From CAWIJJ01 sp963836405 (GTDB lineage: Bacteria; Acidobacteriota; Terriglobia; Bryobacterales; Bryobacteraceae), in assembly GCA_963836405.1 (NCBI GenBank), contig CAWIJL010000005.1, positions 1 through 64,000 of the forward strand: a stretch of DNA of 64,000 bases, written 5' to 3'. Position numbers and translations under genes: made by a program. The stretch's first letter is position 1, and each line of letters starts with the position of its first letter. Below are positions 44,239 to 52,298 of this stretch, piece after piece. The notes beneath the pieces are model-generated. The model was not told where the DNA came from, ran no database searches, and worked only from the letters and a program-made list of their open reading frames with translations.

Positions 44239-45912
44239 TTACTCGTACCGCGCTGCCACCGCGTTCCACTGGCTCGCCCGCACCGCGTCCCCGATGCGCG
44301 CGAACAGATTCGCAATTCCGCGCGCGCACCCGGGGTGCCCCGGATCGTGTTCCAGGCGCAGAGTGCATTGCGCTTCCATGCTTACCAGCGCCAGTCGCGG
44401 ATCGAGCGGCTGCACGCCCGCCGGGGGCTCGCGCATGAAAATCACCGCCTGGGCATCCTGGTAGACGAGCTTCCACTCTTTCTGGCTGGGATCGCTGAGC
44501 GCGGCCGGCAGCAGGTATGGCGAGCCCGATCCCGTCTCGAATGCCTCCATCAGGATCACCTCGATGCCGTATTGCCGCAGCAGTTCCTCCGCGCTCTTCC
44601 CGCCCGTCGAATCGGCGTTGCCCACCATCCGCCGGTAATCGAGGAAGACATTCTCGTTGAGCGCGCGCCCGTCCAGAAAAACCCGTTCCTGCGGCCACAG
44701 TCGCCAAATCAAATACCCGCCGAAGGAATAGCTGTTCAGCAATCGCCCGCTCACTTTGTGCTGGAGCAGAAAGTCGCTCGCGCCCTTGGGATACGCCCAG
44801 TCCGCCGCCGAGAGCTGAAAGGCCTGCCCGCTCGCGATCCCGTAAATCGAGCCCGCCAGCAGCGCGGCCGCCACCGCGAACTGTGCCGCTGCCGGGAGCG
44901 CCCGCTTCCACGGATAGTAAGTGGCGATCAGCACCGGCCCCAGAATCCCCACCAGCATCACGTTTCGCACCGCCCATACGGCCGCCGCCGCGAAGGCCCC
45001 GAACAGCAGCCAGTCGGATATCCGCGCCTTACCGCGCGCCCACAGTAGGGCGCCCGCTGCCGCCAGCAGCACCACCCCGAACATCTCGAGCGGCCATAGC
45101 GACGTGTGCTGCCATTCCCACAACGTCGTCTGCAAAACGCTCTTGCTGTAAGTGAGCGGCATGAGCACGGCGCGAAACCCGTTGGGATTTATGCCGCTGG
45201 CCAGCACCGAGACCGCCGCAACTATCCACAACTTCCGCTGACCGGCAGGCGGTTCCTTGCGCAGAAAAGCGTCCGCCGCATACGCTCCCAGCGCCGCCCA
45301 GCCCAAGAAGTAGCCGCCGTGCAGATTGGCCCAAACCAGAAACAGCGGCGGCAGCAGCCAGAGCTTCCAGCGCGCCTCCAGCACCGCAATCGCGATGGCC
45401 AGAAAGAGGAATGTGAACAGGAACGGCCGGTCCGACGTGTACCGCACGGCGATCGAACCTGCCAGCAGCGCCGCCATCACGGCGCGAAAGAACCCCCCCG
45501 TGCGCCGCCACGCAATCCACCCGACCACGCCGCACAAGGACGCCAGCAGTGCCGCGCGAAGCAAAATCACGCCCGGAATTCCGCCGGCCGCATACGCCAG
45601 GTAGAAAATCGCCTGCGCCAGCCACTCGTGCGTCAGGTTGAAGTAGCGGACATCCGGCTCTTCCGGATATGCCGGTTGCCCCATGTAAGTCGTCCAGGCA
45701 AATGGATCCGGAACGGGCAAATGATGCTGCCGGACAATGTACTGCCCGGTGGCCAGGTGCCACCAAGCATCGCTATCGTGAAAGTCGGGTGTGAACCATG
45801 TAAATAGCAGCAGCGCTGCCAGCGCGAGAATGGCGATACGCAGCCACGACGGCGCGGAAGCCCGTTCGCGAGTAACTACCGGAGCCGGACGGCTCACGTT
45901 CCGGGAAGGCAT
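44239..45912 (-). CDS. Polytopic membrane protein, probable GT-C-type glycosyltransferase fold
   Basis: The 557-residue protein has about ten hydrophobic helices. The first loop carries acidic residues (TPDFHDSDAWWHLATGQYIV) like the catalytic Asp loop of GT-C membrane enzymes, and the C-terminal soluble part (about 380-557) resembles their periplasmic domains. I cannot name the family or substrate. It has no signal peptidase site and ends at the nucleotidyltransferase stop (convergent). A role in envelope glycan or lipid synthesis is possible. Confidence 0.65.
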   Translation of the reverse strand: MPSRNVSRPAPVVTRERASAPSWLRIAILALAALLLFTWFTPDFHDSDAWWHLATGQYIVRQHHLPVPDPFAWTTYMGQPAYPEEPDVRYFNLTHEWLAQAIFYLAYAAGGIPGVILLRAALLASLCGVVGWIAWRRTGGFFRAVMAALLAGSIAVRYTSDRPFLFTFLFLAIAIAVLEARWKLWLLPPLFLVWANLHGGYFLGWAALGAYAADAFLRKEPPAGQRKLWIVAAVSVLASGINPNGFRAVLMPLTYSKSVLQTTLWEWQHTSLWPLEMFGVVLLAAAGALLWARGKARISDWLLFGAFAAAAVWAVRNVMLVGILGPVLIATYYPWKRALPAAAQFAVAAALLAGSIYGIASGQAFQLSAADWAYPKGASDFLLQHKVSGRLLNSYSFGGYLIWRLWPQERVFLDGRALNENVFLDYRRMVGNADSTGGKSAEELLRQYGIEVILMEAFETGSGSPYLLPAALSDPSQKEWKLVYQDAQAVIFMREPPAGVQPLDPRLALVSMEAQCTLRLEHDPGHPGCARGIANLFARIGDAVRASQWNAVAARYE

Positions 45913-46094
45913 GCGGGATCCTCATTCTACCATCCCATCGGTCCCGTTTCCGATCTCCTCAATTTCTCCATGCCTCTTGGCCTTCATTGTACGTGGCATC
46001 TGCCAAAGTCAGTCCCATGGTAACCGGTAGGGTACTAAGTCACAGCAGGGCTGTCGGAACTTACTTGTTGGCTGACCCGTATCCCAAGGCCGTC
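45913..46094. other. Intergenic region with stem-loop at the PilZ gene stop
   Basis: About 180 bp hold no supported gene. At 46083-46106 an inverted repeat (CCCAAGGCCG / CGGCTTGGG) spans the stop codon of the PilZ-DnaJ gene; no T-run follows on the minus strand, so it is a weak terminator candidate. Confidence 0.35.
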
Positions 46095-47048
46095 CTACGG
46101 CTTGGGCGCTCCCAGCAGCAGGTATTGCCGCTTTACCGACGATGAAGGCTTCTTCTCCGCACTGCCGTCCTTGGGCACGTACATCAACCCCGGCTTCAAC
46201 AGCCTCCCCACGATCTCGTTGCGCGCGGCCTTCTTTTCCACGAACTCCGCACCCGATGCCGTGATGGCGTAGTCCGAATTATCCGCCACCGTCACGTGCT
46301 CCTTCGCGCGCAGGTACCACATCGTGAAACTCAGGTACTCGCGTGGAAATCCCATTTCTTTTTCGAGGTCCAGCAGGGATACTCCGGGTTTGTCCGAATT
46401 CGTCCTGCGGCTGTTATAGAGCAGGCACAGCACGCCCAACCGCCGGTTGGCCTCCGCATCCACGCCGGTCACGAAGTCCTTAAGCCCAAAAATCGGCATC
46501 GGGCCCTCTTCCCGCGCCTGCTGCAATTCGGCGTCGTATTCCTCCCTGCGGCCTGGATCGGAAAGTACGGCGTACGCACGCTTCATGCGGAGAAACTCTT
46601 CCACGTCGCCCGTCTCCGGATTGTCCGGATGGAATCGCGCCGCCATCATGCGGAACACGCGGTGGATCGTCTGCATCTCCGCCTTCGGGTTGATCTGCAG
46701 CACCTCGTAGTGATCCGGCTCACGGTCCGGCACCGGCGTCCGTTTGGGAGGAGGTGGCGACGCCGGCGGCTCCATCACTTCACGAAATTCGAGACCCACC
46801 TGAAATTTCCCGCCCCGCGACGCGCAGTGGATCACCTCGCAATCGCCCTTGATCTTGGTGTCGCGCGACTGCACGAACACGATCGAGCCCAGCTTGAACT
46901 CGCAGGTCGTTTCGACTCCCACGCCGCCCGAGGAAATGTCGATTCCCAAACCTTCGGCGGAGTACATACTGCCGTCCTTCCCCTTCCACGTGAGAGAGTA
47001 CAGTCCTCGCTTCACCTGCCGGTCGTTCGACCGCAGCTCCTCCATCAA
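46095..47048 (-). CDS. PilZ - DnaJ (J-domain) fusion protein
   Basis: The 317-residue cytoplasmic protein begins with a PilZ domain holding both c-di-GMP motifs: RxxxR (R10-QVK-R14) and DxSxxG (D37-ISSGG42). A Pro-rich linker (about 94-108) leads to a J-domain with H140-P-D142 in RFHPDNPETG, preceded by HYEVLQINPKAEMQTIHRVF. The C-terminus (about 185-317) looks like a winged-helix unit (LLDLEKEMGFPREYLSFTMW). Such a fusion would link a second-messenger signal to DnaK recruitment or another client. No nearby dnaK. Confidence 0.85.
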   Translation of the reverse strand: MMEELRSNDRQVKRGLYSLTWKGKDGSMYSAEGLGIDISSGGVGVETTCEFKLGSIVFVQSRDTKIKGDCEVIHCASRGGKFQVGLEFREVMEPPASPPPPKRTPVPDREPDHYEVLQINPKAEMQTIHRVFRMMAARFHPDNPETGDVEEFLRMKRAYAVLSDPGRREEYDAELQQAREEGPMPIFGLKDFVTGVDAEANRRLGVLCLLYNSRRTNSDKPGVSLLDLEKEMGFPREYLSFTMWYLRAKEHVTVADNSDYAITASGAEFVEKKAARNEIVGRLLKPGLMYVPKDGSAEKKPSSSVKRQYLLLGAPKP

Positions 47049-47130
47049 GCACTCCTTCGGGGGAAATATACGGCGTCGCGCCCCCGAAGGACAAGGTTGG
47101 CTAGCGATAGCAACCCGCCGCTAACCACGG

Positions 47131-48315
47131 TCAATCGGCGTCGAGGGCCTGCTCCAGGTCGGCCAGCACGTCCTCGGCCGCCTCGATCCCGCACGAGAGC
47201 CGCACCAGGTTGTCGCCGATGCCTAACCGCTGCCGGTGCTTCGGCGACAGTTCACGGTGCGAGCTCATCGCGGGGTACAGAATCATCGTGTGAACGTCGC
47301 CGAGCGACGTGGCCCGCACCACCAGCTTCAAGGCGTCCATGAACCGGAACAGTTCGTTCCGGCCTGCGCCCCGTATCTCGAAGCTCACCATGCCGCCATA
47401 AAGGTTCGCCGGAAACAGCCGCCGGACCGTGGCCGCATCCGGATGCTTTCCGTCGGCTGGAAAGTAAACCCGTTCCACCTTCGGATGCGCGCTCAGCCGC
47501 GCGGCGATGCGGCATGCGTTGGCGCACTGCCGTTCCATCCGCAGCGGAAACGTCTTGATGCCCCGCATCGTCAGGTAGCTTTCGAACGGCGCCAGCACCG
47601 GACCCATGGTGCGCGACAGCGCCCGCAGTGGTTCGTAATGTTCGGCGTCGGAAATCACCGCGCCGCCCAGCACGTCCCCGTGACCCGCCAGGTATTTGGT
47701 CACGCTGTGGACGCTCAGGTGCGCCCCCAACTCCAGTGGCCGCGACAGCAGCGGCGTGGCGAAGGTGTTGTCCACCACCAACGCCGCCCCCGCCTCCCGC
47801 GCAATCGCCGCAATCGCATCGGTTGCGGGAACGCGCAGCAGCGGGTTCGAAATCGTTTCGATCAGGATGCAGCCCGGCTTCTCCTCCGCCGTCACCGCGC
47901 GCAGGCTGTCCAGGTCGCACACGTCCGTGAAGCGGATCCGGACGCCCGCCGGTTCGAACACCTTCATCAGCAGCCCGATCGTCGCGCCGTAAAGCGCATC
48001 GGCGGCCACAATCGTCTTACGCCGGTCCGCCAGTGCCGTCAGCAGCGCCATGTGCAGCGCGGACATGCCGGAAGCGCACGCCAGCGCACCGTGTCCGCCC
48101 TCCAGGTCCGCCAGCAGTTCCTCGAGCGCGCCGGTGGACGGATTGTCGTACCGCGCGTAGCAGTAGCCCTGCTCTTCCTGCCCGAAAATCCGGTCGAGCT
48201 GCTCCATCGATTCGTAGAAGAAACTCGTCGCCGTATGAATCGGGGTCGTCACGGGAACGTAGCTGCCGCTCTTCTTCCGATCCCCCGTGTGAACCGCCCG
48301 AGTGTGAATGTTCAC
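47131..48315 (-). CDS. Cys/Met-metabolism PLP enzyme (cystathionine gamma-synthase/lyase type)
   Basis: The start GTG at 48315 lies 2 bp after the cysS stop and has a ribosome site (AAGGAAAT) in the cysS end; ATG 48333 is an alternative. The ~394-residue enzyme has the PLP-binding Lys K207 in SVTKYLAGHGDV, the family motifs YCYARYDNPST, LACASGMSALHMA and DNTFATPLLSRP, and ends SLGDVHTMILYPAM / RLSCGIEAAEDVLADL. It makes or breaks cystathionine, or desulfhydrates homocysteine; the class cannot be fixed by sequence alone. It is cotranscribed with cysS, so cysteine supply and charging are linked. Confidence 0.9.
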   Translation of the reverse strand: MNIHTRAVHTGDRKKSGSYVPVTTPIHTATSFFYESMEQLDRIFGQEEQGYCYARYDNPSTGALEELLADLEGGHGALACASGMSALHMALLTALADRRKTIVAADALYGATIGLLMKVFEPAGVRIRFTDVCDLDSLRAVTAEEKPGCILIETISNPLLRVPATDAIAAIAREAGAALVVDNTFATPLLSRPLELGAHLSVHSVTKYLAGHGDVLGGAVISDAEHYEPLRALSRTMGPVLAPFESYLTMRGIKTFPLRMERQCANACRIAARLSAHPKVERVYFPADGKHPDAATVRRLFPANLYGGMVSFEIRGAGRNELFRFMDALKLVVRATSLGDVHTMILYPAMSSHRELSPKHRQRLGIGDNLVRLSCGIEAAEDVLADLEQALDAD

Positions 48316-48317
48316 GC

Positions 48318-49718
48318 CTATTTCCTTTTCCATCGAATGCCGGACTTGGTGTCTTCGAGAATAATTCCCTGCGCCATCAGCTCGTCGCGGATCTGGTCGG
48401 CGCGGCTGAAGTTCTTGGCCTTTTTCGCGGCCGTGCGTTCGGCAATCAGCGCCTCCACGTCCGCGTCGGCCAGCGAGTCCGCCTTGGCCGTGGGGCGCAG
48501 CACATCGAACACCGAATCGAAGAGCCGCAGAAATTCGAGCGCTCCGGCCACGTTGCCCGCGCGGAACTCGCCTGAATCCATGGCGCTGTTGGCATCGCGG
48601 ATGAACTCGAATGCCGCCCCCAGCGCGCCCGCCGTATTCAAGTCGTCGTTCAGGCTCTCGGTGAACGCCTGCGCCGCCGCCGCCGTGCGCGCCGTCGTCT
48701 TTTCGTCCACCCCTTCGGCGAACCGGTCGGTCTCGAGACGCAGCTTGAAATTGCGCAGCCGGTCGATCGCCGTCGCCGCCGACTTCAACCCATCCATGGT
48801 GAAGTTCAACTGCTTGCGGTACGGCACCGATGCGAGCAGGTAACGGATCGCCTCCGGCGCGTGCCCCTGCGCGATCAGGTCGCGCAGCGTATAGAAGTTG
48901 CCCAGCGATTTGGACATCTTCTGCCCTTCCACCATCAGGAATTCGGCATGCAGCCAGAAGCGCGCAAACGGTTTCCCGGTGAGCGACTCGGATTGCGCGA
49001 TCTCGTTTTCGTGGTGCGGAAAGACCAGGTCCACGCCGCCCGCATGAATGTCCAGCGTCTCTCCCAGGTACTTGATGGCCATCACCGAGCACTCGATGTG
49101 CCATCCCGGACGCCCCGGCCCGATCTCGGTTTCCCACGCCGGCTCCCCCGGTTTGGGCGCCTTCCACAGCGCGAAGTCGCGCGCATCGGCTTTCTCGTAC
49201 TCGTCCACGTCCACCCGCGCGCCGGCCATGTTCCCGCTGAAATCGTTGTGCGAAAGCTTGCCGTACTCCGGAAACGTGGCGATCCGGAAATACACCGACC
49301 CGTCGGTCGTATACGTGTGGTTCGTGGCCGCCAGTTTCTCGATCGCGCTCACCATGTCCCCGATGTGCTCGGTGGCCGGCGTCAGCCGCTCCGGTCGCTC
49401 CAGCCGCAGCGCGTCGCAATCTTCGAGAAACGCCTTGGTGTAGACTTCCGTGTACTCCTTGAGCGGCTTGTTCTGCGCCACCGCGTTGCGGATGATCTTA
49501 TCGTCCACATCCGTCACGTTCATCACGTGGTTGAGCCCGAACCCGCTCGCCCGCAGCCATTTCCGCAGCAGGTCCACGAACGTGAATGAGCGAAAATTTC
49601 CGATGTGGGCATAATCGTAGACCGTGGGTCCGCAGGTGTACATGCGGACGGTGTTGTCGCGCGCCGGCGTGAACTCCTCCACCTGTTGGGTAAGCGTGTT
49701 GTAGAAGCGCAGAGCCAT
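48318..49718 (-). CDS. cysS: Cysteinyl-tRNA synthetase
   Basis: The ATG at 49718 gives a 466-residue class Ia synthetase. The HIGH motif appears as YAHIGNFRSF with the upstream zinc-site Cys in YTCGPTVYDY, and KMSKS in GQKMSKSLGNFY. Zinc and anticodon-stem regions, HAGGVDLVFPHHENEIAQSE and the C-terminal helical bundle, are all present. It attaches cysteine to tRNA-Cys. The cystathionine-type PLP gene starts 2 bp downstream. Confidence 0.97.
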   Translation of the reverse strand: MALRFYNTLTQQVEEFTPARDNTVRMYTCGPTVYDYAHIGNFRSFTFVDLLRKWLRASGFGLNHVMNVTDVDDKIIRNAVAQNKPLKEYTEVYTKAFLEDCDALRLERPERLTPATEHIGDMVSAIEKLAATNHTYTTDGSVYFRIATFPEYGKLSHNDFSGNMAGARVDVDEYEKADARDFALWKAPKPGEPAWETEIGPGRPGWHIECSVMAIKYLGETLDIHAGGVDLVFPHHENEIAQSESLTGKPFARFWLHAEFLMVEGQKMSKSLGNFYTLRDLIAQGHAPEAIRYLLASVPYRKQLNFTMDGLKSAATAIDRLRNFKLRLETDRFAEGVDEKTTARTAAAAQAFTESLNDDLNTAGALGAAFEFIRDANSAMDSGEFRAGNVAGALEFLRLFDSVFDVLRPTAKADSLADADVEALIAERTAAKKAKNFSRADQIRDELMAQGIILEDTKSGIRWKRK

Positions 49719-49769
49719 AATTTTTGGGGAACAAATCAATCGTACCAGAGGCGCGCCTGCCGCCCACCT

Positions 49770-50603
49770 TCAGTGGGTCATCGGATAGACGATGTAGTTG
49801 ATCCCCAGCCGGATCGACAAATCGGCGAATTTCGCCGGATACCAGGCGTCGTCGGCGTATTCCCACGCATCGCCGATATCGGAGTTGTACGCGATCGCGA
49901 CAACCACTCGTCCATAATCGTCGTAAATTCCGCGCCAGTGCGCGCCGAGGCTCGTCGGTCCGTTCTGGCTTTTGTAACCCGGTCCCAGGTGCGCCCGCCC
50001 CGGCACCTGAATCTTGTCCTTCAGGTCGTAGACGATGTGAAAGATCGGATCGTCGTCGGGAATCTCGCGAATCTGGCGGTCGGGAAAAGCCTTCTGGATC
50101 CGCGACGCGAACTCGTTCCACTCGTCGATGCCGTGAAAGTCGTCGGCGAAGAAGAAGCCGCCGCGCAGCACGTATTCCCGCAGCGCCTGCCCCTGCTTGT
50201 CCGTCAAGCCCCACTCCCCCACCTGCACGGCGTACAGCCACGGCCAGTCGTACTGGTCGCCCTCGTCCAAATTGACTACCTGTTCCACCGACCGCACCGA
50301 CAGCCGCGTCAGCCGCCGCACCGCCAGGCTGAAATGCCGGTCCGCGCGCGGAAAATCCTGGCTCCAGAGCGAGATTCCCGTGTGCCAGTCCAGGTCGCGC
50401 CCGGCGTATCCGTTCAGCGGTCCCGGCGGAAACATCAGCCGCGCGAACGTCCACTCCGCCGGCTGGCGATAATCCGGAGGAAGCGGAATCTCGCCAACGC
50501 GGTATTCGACGCCGTTGATTTCGCGGAACGGACGCTGGAAGGCAACCAGGGCGGAAACCACCGTGAGCCCCAGGGCCAGTCCACACAGTCTCCCAGACAG
50601 CAT
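49770..50603 (-). CDS. DUF4159 domain protein with signal peptide
   Basis: The 277-residue protein starts with a signal peptide (LCGLALGLTVVSALVAFQRP). The rest matches the DUF4159 family, which has a class-I glutamine-amidotransferase-like fold: YAVQVGEWGLTDKQGQALRE, GGFFFADDFHGIDEWNEF and IPDDDPIFHIVYDL. It lies 51 bp before cysS on the same strand but may be transcribed separately. Function is unknown. Confidence 0.85.
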   Translation of the reverse strand: MLSGRLCGLALGLTVVSALVAFQRPFREINGVEYRVGEIPLPPDYRQPAEWTFARLMFPPGPLNGYAGRDLDWHTGISLWSQDFPRADRHFSLAVRRLTRLSVRSVEQVVNLDEGDQYDWPWLYAVQVGEWGLTDKQGQALREYVLRGGFFFADDFHGIDEWNEFASRIQKAFPDRQIREIPDDDPIFHIVYDLKDKIQVPGRAHLGPGYKSQNGPTSLGAHWRGIYDDYGRVVVAIAYNSDIGDAWEYADDAWYPAKFADLSIRLGINYIVYPMTH

Positions 50604-50675
50604 CGCAATCCTTTGCTGTCAGCATAGCAGGTGCGCCCCGCCGCAAGGTCGCAGCCTGCCGCGCCAGCGCCTACA

Positions 50676-51542
50676 ATGGAGCTCATGCCGCTTGTAGTCG
50701 ACCGCCGTGGGTTCTTCCGGATCGCGTTCGCAGCCGGGGCCGCCGCCCGCCTCCTGGCAGACACCGCCGCGCCATCCCGCTGGGCGCTCCTCTCTGACCT
50801 GCACTGCCCCGTAGACCGCAAAGATGTATATCGCGGCTTCTACGCTTATGACAATCTGACGAAGGCCGCCGCCTCAGCCGCCGCCTCGCCGGCTCAATTC
50901 TGCGCCATCGCCGGCGACCTGGCGCGGCTTACCGGCCAGCCCGGCGATTACGAAACGTTGCGCGAATCGCTGAAAGCGCTTTTCGACAAGATGCCGGCCG
51001 GGATGGTCCTCGGCAATCACGACCACCGCGCCAATTTCGAGAAGGCGTTTCCATCCCCGCCGGGAATCCGCCAGAAGATTGCGCGAAAACACGTTGTGAG
51101 CTTCGAATGGACCGATCTCCGCGCCGTCTTTCTCGATTCGCTGCTCGAAACCAACGTCACTCCGGGACAGCTCGGAACCGCGCAGCGCCGCTGGCTGGCC
51201 GAGTACGTGGCCGCCGACCAGCGCCCGGTACTGGTGTTTCTCCACCACGACTTCCGCGATCAGGACGGCTCTCTCGTCGACGCGCCCAAATTCCTCGAAA
51301 CCGTGGCCCCGCTCCGGCAGGTTAAGGCCGTGTTCTACGGTCACAGCCATGAATACCAGGTCGATACGCGCGATGGCCTTCACCTGGTCAACATTCCTTC
51401 CACCGCTTACAACTTCCGCGATCAGGATCCGGTCGGCTGGATGGAAATGACGCTCTCGCCCAACGGAGCCGAACTCCTGTTGCACGCAACTGCCGGGAAC
51501 ACCAAGCTGGATGGCACCAAGGCGACGCTCCGCTGGAGATAA
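50676..51542 (+). CDS. Secreted calcineurin-like metallophosphoesterase
   Basis: The ATG at 50676 leads a Tat-like signal (VVDRRGFFRIAFAAGAA). The 288-residue protein shows the metallophosphoesterase signature: LLSDLHCPVDR, IAGDLARL, MVLGNHDHRANF, VFLHHDF and VFYGHSHEYQV, which bind two metals. Substrate could be a phosphodiester or phosphomonoester. It diverges from the DUF4159 gene with a ~70-bp shared promoter region. Confidence 0.9.
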   Translation: MELMPLVVDRRGFFRIAFAAGAAARLLADTAAPSRWALLSDLHCPVDRKDVYRGFYAYDNLTKAAASAAASPAQFCAIAGDLARLTGQPGDYETLRESLKALFDKMPAGMVLGNHDHRANFEKAFPSPPGIRQKIARKHVVSFEWTDLRAVFLDSLLETNVTPGQLGTAQRRWLAEYVAADQRPVLVFLHHDFRDQDGSLVDAPKFLETVAPLRQVKAVFYGHSHEYQVDTRDGLHLVNIPSTAYNFRDQDPVGWMEMTLSPNGAELLLHATAGNTKLDGTKATLRWR

Positions 51543-52298
51543 TTTTCGCGGCATGTACAAGCTCCAAACCCGCCAGGATCTCGAACTCCTCGCGGACGCC
51601 GCCGGCGCACATTCCGCGGCATGAGCGATGATGCCGGCCGCCTCCTCCTTCAGCGCTCCACACGGATCTTCGTCTTCGACACCGCCGCCGTCACCGAACG
51701 CTGCCTTGCAGATGGCATCGCATCAGCCATCCTCTCCGGAAACGGCCGTGTCGTGTGGGCGGTCGCCAACGATGCCCGCCTCCTCAAAATCGACGGGATT
51801 CCGGTGCCGCCACCGAAATCATCGGCCGCACGCCCTATCTCGGCGTCAACCCGGGCATTGTCGATTCCGGCACCTTCGCCACGTTTCCCGCCGTCGGCCT
51901 TCGGCAGCGATGTGACCCGCCCCGTCATCGCCGAAGCTGCCGGAGAACACTCGCCCTTCGACTTCCCCGAATCATCGGTCCGCGTCTGGTCGCGCACCAG
52001 AACTGGGACGGACTGGTCACCGCCTCCAGTCCCGCGCACGCCGGCGAAATGCGCTTCCCAACTGATTGTTCTGCCGGGTTCGGCATTGGATCCTGACTGC
52101 GGTACCGCGCGGCGTTCGGGCTCTGGTATGCTTGCGATTGGCGCGCGGGGCGCCACCCAAGTCCGCGGGAAGGACGGCGTCCACCCCGAAATCGTTGGCC
52201 CAGGCAGTTCCTGAGGTGAACTCTTTTCCGGCCCGGAACAGCGGACGGCGGGCAACCCACGGCCCGCGCTGAAAGGCGCGGCCAGGAAAGGAGCTCCT
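51543..52298 (+). pseudogene. Decayed propeller/TIGR03437-type gene fragment (about 51553-52096)
   Basis: Pieces of one protein appear in several frames: MYKLQTRQDLELLADAAGAH (51553), SDDAGRLLLQRSTRIFVFDT (from 51621), SGAATEIIGRTPYLGVNPGI and VAHQNWDGLVTASSPAHAGE (frame ending 52096). Together they resemble the repeat-plus-C-terminal section of a secreted propeller/TIGR03437 protein. There are several frameshifts, internal loss and no complete frame, so this is a remnant rather than one base-call error. The last ~200 bp before 52299 hold the promoter and ribosome site (AAAGGAGCT) of the ankyrin gene. Confidence 0.6.

Noticed and set aside
46083..46106. Rho-independent terminator after the PilZ-DnaJ gene
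   Set aside because: The stem is imperfect and no T-run follows on the transcribed strand, so it is only noted as a stem-loop.
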